From positions 2,170,001 through 2,234,000 of the forward strand of contig NZ_AP018164.1 in NCBI RefSeq assembly GCF_002356315.1: a stretch of DNA of 64,000 nt. Direction: 5' to 3'. How positions within the stretch are numbered: the stretch's first letter is position 1; the number at the start of each line of letters is the position of its first letter. A program made the position numbers and the translations under genes. This DNA comes from Mycobacterium shigaense. GTDB lineage: Bacteria; Actinomycetota; Actinomycetes; Mycobacteriales; Mycobacteriaceae. The notes under the pieces were generated by a model. That model was not told the origin of the DNA, searched no databases, and saw only the letters and a list, made by a program, of their open reading frames with translations. Positions 31,694 to 40,396 of this stretch are shown one piece after another.

Positions 31694-31927
31694 ATGGAAT
31701 TGGCCCTGCAGATCACCCTGGTGGTCACCAGTGTCTTGGTGGTGCTGCTGGTGCTGCTGCACCGTGCCAAGGGCGGCGGCCTGTCGACCTTGTTCGGCGG
31801 CGGCGTGCAGTCGAGCCTGTCGGGGTCGACGGTGGTGGAGAAGAACCTGGACCGGCTGACGTTATTTGTCGTCGGGATCTGGTTTGTCTGCATCGTCGGC
31901 ATGGCCCTGCAGATCAAGTACCGCTGA
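31694..31927 (+). CDS. secG: Preprotein translocase subunit SecG
   Basis: Predicted 77-residue inner-membrane subunit of the SecYEG channel. Two membrane helices (about 3-22 and 53-72) flank the conserved cytoplasmic loop HRAKGGGLSTLFGGGVQSSL. An in-frame GTG lies three codons earlier, but the ATG gives the expected N-terminus and leaderless spacing. Its position behind tpiA is the usual actinobacterial and mycobacterial order. Confidence 0.95.
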   Translation: MELALQITLVVTSVLVVLLVLLHRAKGGGLSTLFGGGVQSSLSGSTVVEKNLDRLTLFVVGIWFVCIVGMALQIKYR

Positions 31928-31980
31928 GGCACTGATCACTCGCCGGGCGGACCACGCGATCCGACCCGATACTGGAATTC

Positions 31981-34779
31981 ATGGTTGAGGTTTCCGACGC
32001 GCTGGCACCGATCGGTGCTGTGCAGCGAACCCGGGTAGGCCGCGAGGCGACCGAGCCGATGCGCGCCGATATCCGGTTGCTCGGCGCCATCCTCGGCGAC
32101 ACCGTGCGCGAGCTGAACGGCGACGAGGTGTTCGAGCTCGTGGAGCGGGCCCGGGTGGAGTCCTTCCGGGTGCGGCGCTCCGAGATCGATCGGGCCGAGA
32201 TCTCCCACATGTTCGACGGCATCGACATCCATCTGGCCATCCCGGTGATTCGGGCGTTCAGCCACTTCGCGCTGCTGGCCAACGTGGCCGAGGACATCCA
32301 CCGGGAGCGCAGGCGCCACATCCACGTCGACGCCGGCGAACCACCGCAGGACAGCAGCCTGGCCGGCACCTACGCGAAACTCGATCGGGCCGATCTGGAC
32401 TCGGCCACGATAGCCGAGGCGCTCAGGGGGGCTCTGGTTTCCCCGGTGATCACCGCCCATCCGACCGAGACCCGGCGGCGCACCGTCTTCGTCACCCAGC
32501 ACCGGATCACCGAGCTGATGCGGCGGCACGCCGAGGGTCACACGGAGACGGGCTATGGCCGCAGCATCGAGCAGGAGCTGCGCCGGCAGGTCCTCACGCT
32601 GTGGCAGACGGCGCTGATCCGAATCTCGCGGCTGCAGATCACCGACGAGATCGACGTCGGCCTGCGTTACTACCCGGCCGCGTTGTTCGAGGTGATCCCA
32701 CAGGTGAACGCCGAGGTGCGCGCGGCGCTGCGCGCCCGGTGGCCCGACACCGAGGTGCTGCCCGGGCCGATCCTGCAGCCGGGCTCGTGGATCGGCGGTG
32801 ACCGGGACGGCAACCCGAATGTGACTGCGGCCGTGGTCCGGCGAGCTACCGGCAGCGCCGCGTTCACTGCCCTGGCCCACTACCTGGCCGAGCTCACCGA
32901 GCTCGAGCAGGAGCTGTCGATGTCGGCGCGGCTCGTCGCCGTCACGCCGCAGCTGGCCGCCCTGGCCGAGGCGTGCCCGGAGGAGGCTCGGACCGACGAG
33001 CCGTATCGGCGGGCGGTGCGGCTGATCCGCGGCCGGCTCAGTGCGACGGCCGGCGAAATCCTGGATCAGCAACCCCGCCACGAGCTCGACCTGGGTCTGC
33101 AACGGTATGCGACGCCGGCCGAACTGCGCGCCGATCTCGACACGGTCGACGAATCGCTGCGCAGCCACGGCAGCGCGCTGCTGGCCGACGATCGGCTGGC
33201 GCTGCTGCGAGAAGGCGTGCACGTCTTCGGGTTTCATTTGTCGGGTCTGGACATGCGGCAGAACTCCGATGTCCACGAAGAAGTCGTCGGCGAACTGCTG
33301 GCGTGGGCCGGGGTGCACCCGGACTACGCCTCGCTGCCCGAAGAGAAGCGGGTCGAGCTGCTCACCGCCGAGCTGAGCACTCGCCGCCCGCTGCTCAGCG
33401 ACCGCGCGCGACTGTCCGAACTCGCCCACAAGGAACTGTCCGTCATCGAGGCGGCGGCTCACGCCGTCGCGCGCTACGGCCCCGCCGCCGTGCCCAACTA
33501 CGTCATCTCGATGTGCCAGTCCGTGTCGGACGTCTTGGAGGCCGCGATCCTGCTGAAAGAGGCGGGCCTGCTCGATGCCTCGAATTCGGAACCCTATTGC
33601 CCCGTGGGCATTTCACCGTTGTTCGAGACGATCGACGATCTGCACAATGGGGCGGCGATCCTGCACGCCATGCTGGAGCTCCCGTTCTACCGCGCGCTGG
33701 TGGCGGCCCGGGACGACTGGCAGGAGGTGATGCTGGGTTACTCCGACTCCAACAAGGACGGGGGCTACCTGGCCGCCAACTGGGCGGTGTATCGCGCCGA
33801 GCTATCGCTGGTCGAGGTGGCCCGCAAAGCCGGAATTCGGTTGCGGCTCTTCCACGGCCGGGGAGGCACCGTGGGCCGCGGCGGCGGCCCCAGCTACCAG
33901 GCTATCCTGGCGCAGCCGCCGGGAGCGGTGAACGGCTCGCTACGTCTGACCGAGCAGGGCGAGATCATCGCCGCGAAGTACGCAGAACCGCAACTTGCCC
34001 GCCGCAATCTGGAGAGTTTGGTGGCGGCCACGCTGGAGTCGACGCTGCTGGATGTGGAGGGTCTGGGCGATGCCGCGGAACCGGCGTACGCCGTCCTCGA
34101 CGAGATCGCCGCCCTGGCCCACCGGTCCTATGCAGAATTAGTCCATGACACACCGGGTTTCGTCGAGTATTTCAAGGCTTCCACGCCCGTCAGCGAGATC
34201 GGCTCGTTGAATATCGGCAGCCGTCCGACGTCGCGCAAGCCCACCGAGTCGATCGCCGACTTGCGAGCCATCCCGTGGGTGCTGGCATGGAGCCAATCGC
34301 GGGTCATGCTGCCCGGCTGGTACGGCACCGGATCGGCATTCCAGCAGTGGATCGCCGCCGGCCCCGAGGAAGAACGGGTGGCGGTACTGCACGACCTCTA
34401 CGAGCGGTGGCCGTTCTTCCGCGGCGTGCTGTCCAACATGGCGCAGGTGCTGGCCAAGTCGGACTTGGGGCTGGCGGCCCGCTACGCCGAGCTGGTGGCC
34501 GACGAGTCGTTGCGGCGCAGGGTGTTCGACAAGATCGTCGCCGAACATCAGCGCACGATCGCCATGCACCGGCTGATCACGGGACACGACGATCTGCTCG
34601 CCGACAACGCGGCGCTCGCGCGGTCGGTGTTCAACCGGTTCCCCTACCTGGAGCCGCTGAACCACCTGCAGGTGGAGTTGTTGCGCCGTTACCGCTCGGG
34701 TGATGACGACGAGCTGGTGCAGCGCGGAATCCTGTTGACGATGAACGGATTAGCAAGCGCGCTGCGAAACAGCGGATAG
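31981..34779 (+). CDS. ppc: Phosphoenolpyruvate carboxylase
   Basis: Predicted 932-residue enzyme that carboxylates phosphoenolpyruvate to oxaloacetate, an anaplerotic reaction. The catalytic histidine is in [12 protein letters not shown] (His160), the active-site lysine/glycine segment is [12 protein letters not shown], and the mobile arginine-rich loop [14 protein letters not shown] is intact. Length is typical. The gene sits directly behind gap-pgk-tpiA-secG, as in several environmental mycobacteria and corynebacteria. M. tuberculosis, as I recall, lacks ppc here. The ATG start at 31981 has no clear Shine-Dalgarno; GATACT ends seven bases upstream, so the transcript may be leaderless. Confidence 0.97.
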   Translation: MVEVSDALAPIGAVQRTRVGREATEPMRADIRLLGAILGDTVRELNGDEVFELVERARVESFRVRRSEIDRAEISHMFDGIDIHLAIPVIRAFSHFALLANVAEDIHRERRRHIHVDAGEPPQDSSLAGTYAKLDRADLDSATIAEALRGALVSPVITAHPTETRRRTVFVTQHRITELMRRHAEGHTETGYGRSIEQELRRQVLTLWQTALIRISRLQITDEIDVGLRYYPAALFEVIPQVNAEVRAALRARWPDTEVLPGPILQPGSWIGGDRDGNPNVTAAVVRRATGSAAFTALAHYLAELTELEQELSMSARLVAVTPQLAALAEACPEEARTDEPYRRAVRLIRGRLSATAGEILDQQPRHELDLGLQRYATPAELRADLDTVDESLRSHGSALLADDRLALLREGVHVFGFHLSGLDMRQNSDVHEEVVGELLAWAGVHPDYASLPEEKRVELLTAELSTRRPLLSDRARLSELAHKELSVIEAAAHAVARYGPAAVPNYVISMCQSVSDVLEAAILLKEAGLLDASNSEPYCPVGISPLFETIDDLHNGAAILHAMLELPFYRALVAARDDWQEVMLGYSDSNKDGGYLAANWAVYRAELSLVEVARKAGIRLRLFHGRGGTVGRGGGPSYQAILAQPPGAVNGSLRLTEQGEIIAAKYAEPQLARRNLESLVAATLESTLLDVEGLGDAAEPAYAVLDEIAALAHRSYAELVHDTPGFVEYFKASTPVSEIGSLNIGSRPTSRKPTESIADLRAIPWVLAWSQSRVMLPGWYGTGSAFQQWIAAGPEEERVAVLHDLYERWPFFRGVLSNMAQVLAKSDLGLAARYAELVADESLRRRVFDKIVAEHQRTIAMHRLITGHDDLLADNAALARSVFNRFPYLEPLNHLQVELLRRYRSGDDDELVQRGILLTMNGLASALRNSG

Positions 34780-34862
34780 CGCGACCTTCGTCGAGTCGGG
34801 CGACGGTGCAGGACGAGCTATTTCGGCGTTACGGAACCGTCGATGAAGGGCATTCCTGGGTC

Positions 34863-35669
34863 ATGTCGGACACTACGGTTCCCGTTACTGAGTTGGCGCA
34901 GAACAGCGTCTTCGAACGACTCGCCCGCGCCGGTTATGTCGTCAACGGGTTGCTGCACCTGATTGTCGGCTATCTCGCCATCCGGGTGGCGTGCGGCGAC
35001 GGGGGCACCGCCGATCAGACCGGGGCCCTGGCGACACTGGCGGCCAAACCGGGCGGCCCGCTCGCGTTGTGGGTCGCCGCGGCGGCGTTACTGATGATGG
35101 GCCTGTGGCGGCTCGTCGAATCCGTCCTCGGCCGGTCGAGCGATCGCAAGGCGGATGGGCCATCGTCGGACGCGTCGCTACGGCTGAAGGCATTGGGTCT
35201 GGCGGCCGTCTACCTCACCTTCGCCTATTCTGCGTTCGGGTTCGCCCGTGGCGCGGGAAGGCCTGCGGATCAACAGAATTCGAGTATAAGCGCGCGGCTC
35301 ATGGAAACGACCGGGGGCACCATCGCGCTCATCGCGGTTGGGGTGGTTATCGTCACGGTTGGCTGCTACCACATCTATAAGGGTGCGAGCCGGGCGTTTG
35401 TCGACGACCTCAAAGGCAAGTCGGGCGACCTGGTGCGCAGGCTCGGCGTGGCGGGGTACGTCGGCAAGGGTGTGGTGATCACCCTCACCGGTGTGCTGGT
35501 GATCGTCGCCGCCTGTCGCGCCGAACCGAAGAAGGCCACCGGACTCGATGGGGCCCTCAAAACGCTCGGGGCCCAGCACTACGGGACGGTGCTGTTGATA
35601 GCGGCCGGCGTCGGCCTGATCACCTACGGGCTCTACAGCTTCGTGATGGCGCGTTCCACCAAGATGTAG
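34863..35669 (+). CDS. DUF1206 membrane protein
   Basis: Predicted 268-residue membrane protein with six hydrophobic helices arranged as three repeats of a two-helix unit, the DUF1206 organisation. The repeats begin FERLARAGYVVNGLLHLIVG, LRLKALGLAAVYLTFAYSAF and RRLGVAGYVGKGVVITLTGV. The family is common in actinobacteria; function unknown. The ATG at 34863 was preferred since homologues begin near this point; a GTG at 34806 would add 19 polar residues. It converges on the small coiled-coil gene downstream with 12 bp between stops. Confidence 0.82.
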   Translation: MSDTTVPVTELAQNSVFERLARAGYVVNGLLHLIVGYLAIRVACGDGGTADQTGALATLAAKPGGPLALWVAAAALLMMGLWRLVESVLGRSSDRKADGPSSDASLRLKALGLAAVYLTFAYSAFGFARGAGRPADQQNSSISARLMETTGGTIALIAVGVVIVTVGCYHIYKGASRAFVDDLKGKSGDLVRRLGVAGYVGKGVVITLTGVLVIVAACRAEPKKATGLDGALKTLGAQHYGTVLLIAAGVGLITYGLYSFVMARSTKM

Positions 35670-35681
35670 GCCGGCCCGGCG

Positions 35682-36083
35682 TCAGTTCTGGGAATCCGTG
35701 GGGGCCCGGTTCCGCAGTCGACCGAGCACGCCGCGCACGGCATGCTCGGTCATCGACAAGGGGGACATCATCGCCTCTCCCACGCTGACGATGTAGTCGA
35801 TCCGCTGGACGATCGCCTCCACGGGTTCGACGAGGGTGATGAGCCGCTTGGCCAATTCGTCCAGGCTTTCCATCGTGCTCTCGAGATGATCCAACCCGCC
35901 ATCCAGGCGGGCCACCGTCTTGTTGAGGGCCGACAACGAACTGGTCAGGTCGTTCATGGTCTTGCCCAGCCCGTCGAGCACGCCTTCGACCTGCTCCACC
36001 GTCTTGTCGGCATTCAGCGCCGCCTGGGTCAGGGTTTTGATCCGGTTGCGCTCAGGACCGCTGCGTTCGGTTCGGTCTGCCAT
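35682..36083 (-). CDS. Small coiled-coil protein (Rv1444c-like)
   Basis: Predicted 133-residue soluble protein. From about residue 15 to 105 it is a nearly continuous amphipathic helix with heptad-like leucines ([40 protein letters not shown]), so an elongated coiled coil is likely. No signal or membrane segment. I recall a homologue (Rv1444c) next to the pgl gene in M. tuberculosis; here it is separated from pgl by the PPE/beta-solenoid gene. Function unknown. Confidence 0.78.
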   Translation of the reverse strand: MADRTERSGPERNRIKTLTQAALNADKTVEQVEGVLDGLGKTMNDLTSSLSALNKTVARLDGGLDHLESTMESLDELAKRLITLVEPVEAIVQRIDYIVSVGEAMMSPLSMTEHAVRGVLGRLRNRAPTDSQN

Positions 36084-36426
36084 GCGGTAATTATGAACGG
36101 ATTTGCGTCCGCGGAAACCTCGCTGAATGCCCGGCAGGAAGCTCGGTCGCCGCGCCGGTGTCGACCTAGCGGCCGCCCATCGCCATCCCGGAACTGCACC
36201 GGCCCCACCCTCAGCAGTTGTTGCGGCAGTGGGCGGTCGGGCTACCGGCGATGGTTTTACCGAGCAGCGCCGCCCAGGAAGCAGAACATCGGCTCATCGC
36301 ATTGTTTCGATTGACTCGGGCCGGATGCCGTTGGGGTAGGCAAATTTCAGGTTAAAACCCATCGCTTGCAGGCTGGTCATCAGGTACATTTTCGCCAGCC
36401 TCAAAGACCGTGGCCACTCCGCAGCT

Positions 36427-36450
36427 GCCGCCTGAGCGCGCTCAGGCGGC
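36427..36450 (+). promoter_or_regulatory. 24-bp perfect palindrome
   Basis: The left arm GCCGCCTGAGCG (36427-36438) is followed without spacer by its exact reverse complement CGCTCAGGCGGC (36439-36450). No loop is available, so binding by a dimeric protein on DNA is more likely than an RNA hairpin. It lies 142-165 bp before the coding frame of the PPE/beta-solenoid gene. Confidence 0.75.
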
Positions 36451-36520
36451 CGCGACCGAACTAGGGAATCACGATGGTTGACACCGGTTCGCTATCGACG
36501 CAAAAGCCACAGCGCCCAGC

Positions 36521-36570
36521 CTGTATCCGGAGTCGGGTGAAGACCACCACCCGGTGAAATCCGGATACGG
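36521..36570 (+). promoter_or_regulatory. 50-nt nested hairpin in the leader of the PPE/beta-solenoid gene
   Basis: An 11-bp outer stem (36521-36531 with 36560-36570; one G-U pair) surrounds a GAAA bulge (36556-36559), an 8-bp inner stem (36532-36539 with 36548-36555; two G-U pairs) and an 8-base loop (36540-36547). It ends two bases before the purine-rich putative ribosome-binding site, a position suited to control of translation. Pairing was checked base by base; folding energy was not computed. Confidence 0.7.
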
Positions 36571-36603
36571 CTGGAAGAAAGAGAACAAGGCACGGACTTC
36601 GCG

Positions 36604-38682
36604 TTGCTGCCGCCGGAAGTCAACAGCGGACTGATATACGCCGGGCCCGGGCCGGCGCCAATGCTCGCGAACGCGGCAAGCTGGGACGCGCTGGCCGCTG
36701 AGCTGGAGTCCAGCGCGGCCGGCTACTCCTCGACGGTCGCACAGCTGACGGGGGAGGCGTGGTCGGGCCCGTCCTCGGAACTCTTGACGGCCGCGGTGAC
36801 GCCCTACGTGGAATGGCTGCAGGCCAGCGCCGCGGCGGCCGGGCAGACCGCCGCCCAGGCCTACGAGGCGGCCGCGGCTTACGAGGCGGCGTACGCGATG
36901 ACTGTGCCCCCGCCGCTGATCGCGGCGAACCGCACGCAGTTAATGGCGTTGATCGCCACCAATTTTCTCGGCCAGAACACCCCGGCGATCGCGGCCACCG
37001 AAGCCGAATACATGGAGATGTGGGTCCAAGACGCCACCGCGATATACGGCTACGCCGGTGCTTCGGAGGCTGCGAGCACCCTCAACTCGTTCAACGAACC
37101 GCCGCAGACCACCAACCAGAACGGGCAGCTTGACCAGGCCCGCTCGACCGCCCAAGCCATTGGCAACGCCACCAGTAGCCGCACCGCGGGCCCCCTACAG
37201 CAGAGCGCGGGTGCCCTACAGCAGAGCGGGGGCCCCGTCCAGCTCGCCCCGGGCACCACCTCTCAGCAAACGACCTCCGGGAGCACCCTCGGCGTCACCA
37301 ACAGCACCGTCAGCGCCACCAATGGCCCCGTCACGACCACCTACATCAACACCGCGACGACAGTCAGCGGCACGTATACCGTCGGAGCGAACCAAGCCGT
37401 CGTGATCGAAAACGGCGGCTCCATAGAAGTCGCCTCCGGCGGAACTCTCAACATCAATTCGGGCGGCAGCCTCGAAGTCGCCTCCGGCGGCGGCCTCACC
37501 ATCGACGCCAACGCCACCCTCACCAATGCCGGCACCATCACCGTCAACTCCGCCGGCACCCTCGAAATCCAAGTCACCGGCACCCTGACCGACTCAGGTA
37601 CCCTCGCCGATTACGGCACCTTCACCCTCGACTCCGGCGGTTCCCTCGAATCCGGCGGTACTGTCACTCTCAACTCCGGCGGTTCGATCATTGTCGAATC
37701 CGGTGGCACCCTCACCGACTCGGGCACTCTCACCCAGTCCGGCGGCACCCTGACCGTCAACCCCGGCGGCACCCTCGAACTCGGCTCCAGCGGCTATCTG
37801 TCGCTCGACGGTGGCACCCTCTCCAACGGCGGTACCTTGAACGTCGACTCCGGCGGCTATCTGGCCATCAGACCTGACGGCACCCTGATCGACACCGGGC
37901 ACATCACTATCGAGGCCTATGGTGGCAACATCACCAACGCCGGCACCATGACCGTCAACCCCGGTGGCACCGTCGACATCCAGGTCGGCGCCTATTTCAC
38001 CACCGAGGACGGTGCCAGCCTCACCAACTACGGCGGCATCACCGTCGAGAACGCCGGCACGTTCAACTGCTACGGCGGCGTCGCAGACTACGGCACCATC
38101 AACATCCAGTCCGGCGGCAACCTGTACGGCTTGGGCAACGGGTCCTACATCATCGAGTCCGGCGGCACCCTCACCGACCAAAGTGGCGGCAGCATAACCC
38201 TGTACGACAGTAGCGCCCTGACGGTCCAATCCGGCGGTTCCCTCACTGATTCCGGCACCTTCACCGACTGGGGAACCCTGACGGTCGCGCACGGCGGCAC
38301 CCTCACCGAGAATGGTTTCCTCGACGTCAATACCACCTTCACCGATGCCGGCACGGTGACGGTTAGCCCGGGTGGCAGCGTTTTGGTCGAATCCGGCGCC
38401 ACCGTGACCGACTCCGGCACCTTCATCGATGCCGGCACCGTCACCGTCGACTCGGGTGGCACTTTCCAAGTCACCTCCACCGGCACCTTTGTCATCGACA
38501 CCGGCAGTACGCTCACGGTCGATTCCGGGGGCAGCGTGCCCGTCGCCTCGGGGGGCGTGCTGAGCGTCGGGACCGGCGAGACGGTCACAGTCTCTACCGG
38601 CGGCTCCTACGGGGCTACCGGCATCACCGGTCAGGTCGTCATATCGCAGGCGACGGACCCGGCGTGGCACAACACGTCGTAG
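36604..38682 (+). CDS. PPE protein fused to a long AIDA-like beta-solenoid repeat region
   Basis: Predicted 692 residues from TTG at 36604. Residues 1-155 are a PPE domain ([21 protein letters not shown]-x-G motif EAWSGPSS, Trp53; [20 protein letters not shown]). A Gln/Ser/Gly linker follows (about 160-255) with a duplicated LQQSAGA/LQQSGGP unit. About 256-680 is a Thr/Ser/Gly-rich array of units such as SGGTLTVNPGGTL, SGGSLTDSGTFTDWGTLTV and DAGTVTVDSGGTF, the pattern of AIDA/autotransporter-type parallel beta-helices. The conserved PPE start Met-Asp-Phe is here ACG-GAC-TTC (36592-36600), so ACG may be the true start. An in-frame stop lies at 36538-36540. No autotransporter barrel is present; export would be by type VII secretion. 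Likely a surface or secreted fibre or adhesin. Only one cysteine is seen in the array. Neither PGRS nor MPTR repeats are present. Confidence 0.85.
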   Translation: MLPPEVNSGLIYAGPGPAPMLANAASWDALAAELESSAAGYSSTVAQLTGEAWSGPSSELLTAAVTPYVEWLQASAAAAGQTAAQAYEAAAAYEAAYAMTVPPPLIAANRTQLMALIATNFLGQNTPAIAATEAEYMEMWVQDATAIYGYAGASEAASTLNSFNEPPQTTNQNGQLDQARSTAQAIGNATSSRTAGPLQQSAGALQQSGGPVQLAPGTTSQQTTSGSTLGVTNSTVSATNGPVTTTYINTATTVSGTYTVGANQAVVIENGGSIEVASGGTLNINSGGSLEVASGGGLTIDANATLTNAGTITVNSAGTLEIQVTGTLTDSGTLADYGTFTLDSGGSLESGGTVTLNSGGSIIVESGGTLTDSGTLTQSGGTLTVNPGGTLELGSSGYLSLDGGTLSNGGTLNVDSGGYLAIRPDGTLIDTGHITIEAYGGNITNAGTMTVNPGGTVDIQVGAYFTTEDGASLTNYGGITVENAGTFNCYGGVADYGTINIQSGGNLYGLGNGSYIIESGGTLTDQSGGSITLYDSSALTVQSGGSLTDSGTFTDWGTLTVAHGGTLTENGFLDVNTTFTDAGTVTVSPGGSVLVESGATVTDSGTFIDAGTVTVDSGGTFQVTSTGTFVIDTGSTLTVDSGGSVPVASGGVLSVGTGETVTVSTGGSYGATGITGQVVISQATDPAWHNTS
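37193..37228 (+). repeat. 15-bp direct repeat in the linker of the PPE/beta-solenoid gene
   Basis: CCCTACAGCAGAGCG occurs at 37193-37207 and 37214-37228, a 21-bp period in frame that encodes a duplicated seven-residue unit (LQQSAGA, LQQSGGP) between the PPE domain and the solenoid. A recent duplication in the linker. Confidence 0.75.
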
Positions 38683-38689
38683 CCCCTGC

Positions 38690-39439
38690 TTATTGCCCGG
38701 CGGGCAGCTTGCTCGCGGCCTCGGCGTCGAGCAGCCACCGCGTGGTCTCCTGCCCGATCGCGCCGGCCGCCGGAATCGCGACGGGCTGAGCTCCGCCGAG
38801 GGCGGCGGCCACCGCGTCGGCCTTGCCCGCGCCGGCGACCAGCAGCCAGACCTCGCGGGAACGCTGGATCGCGGGCAGCGTCAGCGTGATTCGCCGCGGC
38901 GGCGGTTTGGGGGAGTCTTTGACGCCGACCACCGCGCGGGTGGATTCCAGGACCGCGGGCGTGTCGGGGAAGAGCGAATTGATGTGGCCTTCGGGGCCCA
39001 TGCCCAGCAGGTGAACGTCAAAATTCGGGATCTGCTCGCCGGGACCGGCGTTGGCGGCCAGCAACTGCTCGTAGGCGAGCGCGGCGGCGGCCAGGTCAGT
39101 GCCGAATTCTCCGTCGCTGGCGGCCATCGGATGCACCTGGCTGGCCGGGATGTCGATGTGATCGAGCAACGCTTCTCGAGCCTGCTTCTCGTTGCGCTCG
39201 TCGTCGCTTTCGGGAACATAACGCTCGTCGCCCCAGAACAGATGGACCTTCGGCCAGTCGACCCGATTGCTTTCGGCGCGCAGATACTTCAGCACGCCAA
39301 TCCCGTTGCCGCCGCCGGTCAGCACGATCAGGGCTCGGCCCCTTGCCGAGATCGCGGCCCCGATGGTGTCCACCAACCGACTGCCCGCGGCCTCGACCAG
39401 GGCGTCGCTATTGGGCAAAACTTCCACAATGTTGCTCAT
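38690..39439 (-). CDS. pgl: 6-phosphogluconolactonase
   Basis: Predicted 249-residue enzyme (DevB type) that hydrolyses 6-phosphogluconolactone, the second step of the oxidative pentose phosphate pathway. Family segments: [39 protein letters not shown] and the C-terminal [14 protein letters not shown]. The ATG at 39439 overlaps the opcA stop (ATGA). Last gene of tkt-tal-zwf-opcA-pgl; its stop is only 7 bp from that of the convergent PPE/beta-solenoid gene, so read-through between the two strands is possible. Confidence 0.95.
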   Translation of the reverse strand: MSNIVEVLPNSDALVEAAGSRLVDTIGAAISARGRALIVLTGGGNGIGVLKYLRAESNRVDWPKVHLFWGDERYVPESDDERNEKQAREALLDHIDIPASQVHPMAASDGEFGTDLAAAALAYEQLLAANAGPGEQIPNFDVHLLGMGPEGHINSLFPDTPAVLESTRAVVGVKDSPKPPPRRITLTLPAIQRSREVWLLVAGAGKADAVAAALGGAQPVAIPAAGAIGQETTRWLLDAEAASKLPAGQ

Positions 39440-40347
39440 AGGTACTGCACCTTGTCGATCCCCTCCAGAGCGCTGAAATAGACCTCGTCCGGGTCTAGCC
39501 GTCGCATGTCTTCGGCCAAGCATTCACGAGTTTCCCTGCGCGCCAATGGAACCAGCGCATCGGGTCGCCCCGTCCGGCTTAACGTGGCCGTCGTGCCCTC
39601 CTGCGGGCGGCTCAGCGTGATGGTCTCGGTCTTGCGCACCAGTTCGACCTTGAGTTCGCCGACCGCCCGGCGCACCGGCCCGTCGATGCGGCTGGCCAAC
39701 CAGCCCGCCAGGACGTCGAGCGAGGGCTCGGTCCGCAGGCCTGAAACCAGCGCCGACTCGATCTCCTCGTGGGGTTTCTGGTCGACGGCCGAAGTGAGCA
39801 GCGCCCGCCAATAGGTGATCCGTGCCCAGGCCAGGTCGGTGTCTCCGGCGGTGTATCCGGGTAGCCGGCCCTTGATTCCCGACATCGGGTCGTCGCTGTT
39901 CGTCACGTCGGTGATGCGCCGAATCGCCAACTTGCCCAACGGGTCCTGCGCCGGGACGGCCGGTGCAACATCGGGCCACCACACCACGACCGGGATGTCG
40001 GGAAGCAGGAAGGGGGTGACGACGCTTTCGGCGTGGCCGGCCAGCGGCCCGGACAGCCGCAGCACCACGACCTCGCCGCCCCCGGCGTCGCCGCCGACCC
40101 GAATCTGGGCATCCAGGCGAGACTCGATGGCATCGGTGTCGCCGGGCACCACCACGATCACGCGGCTCGGGTGCTCGTGGGTGGCGGCGTTGGCGGCCTC
40201 GATCGATTCCTCCAACAACTCGTCGCTGTTCGATTTGATGATCAGCGTCCCCACCCGGCCCAGCGTGACGACGCCGGACTCCTCGCGCAGGCCGTCAAGC
40301 TTCTTGTTGATCGCATTGGTGCTGGCGTCGAGCAGGTCGACCATCAT
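39436..40347 (-). CDS. opcA: Glucose-6-phosphate dehydrogenase assembly protein OpcA
   Basis: Predicted 303-residue OpcA, an allosteric or assembly partner of glucose-6-phosphate dehydrogenase in cyanobacteria and actinobacteria. Recognised by [36 protein letters not shown] and overall context. No catalytic motif is expected. It overlaps pgl (ATGA) and follows zwf after 49 bp. Two ATG codons occur in tandem at the start. Confidence 0.93.
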   Translation of the reverse strand: MMVDLLDASTNAINKKLDGLREESGVVTLGRVGTLIIKSNSDELLEESIEAANAATHEHPSRVIVVVPGDTDAIESRLDAQIRVGGDAGGGEVVVLRLSGPLAGHAESVVTPFLLPDIPVVVWWPDVAPAVPAQDPLGKLAIRRITDVTNSDDPMSGIKGRLPGYTAGDTDLAWARITYWRALLTSAVDQKPHEEIESALVSGLRTEPSLDVLAGWLASRIDGPVRRAVGELKVELVRKTETITLSRPQEGTTATLSRTGRPDALVPLARRETRECLAEDMRRLDPDEVYFSALEGIDKVQYL

Positions 40348-40396
40348 GAGCGCCGCTCCTTCTCAGCACGACGCTCCGCATCGTCGCCGGGGCGGA

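Larger units (their letters stand above)
36084..36603. other. 520-bp regulatory spacer upstream of the PPE/beta-solenoid gene
   Basis: No gene is supported apart from a 27-codon frame (36474-36557, starting MVDTGSLST) that does not resemble a PE domain. The spacer contains a 24-bp perfect palindrome (36427-36450) and a 50-nt nested hairpin (36521-36570), then a purine-rich GGAAGAAAGAG (36573-36583) that could be the ribosome-binding site. This concentration of structure is unusual for the window. Confidence 0.65.

Noticed and set aside
36474..36557. A 27-codon frame that might be a PE protein partner of the PPE/beta-solenoid gene
   Set aside because: It has no Pro-Glu signature or helical-hairpin pattern, is far shorter than a PE domain and overlaps the hairpin.
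37380..38640. Possible CRISPR or satellite array
   Set aside because: The repeats are degenerate at DNA level, vary in length and keep reading frame; they encode protein repeats, not spacer-separated identical units.
37594..38670. A 358-codon minus-strand frame opposite the solenoid repeats, itself repetitive (Gly-Ala-Gly-Asp)
   Set aside because: Its repeats merely mirror the DNA repeats of the plus strand; no start context and no known family. The plus strand has the PPE domain.
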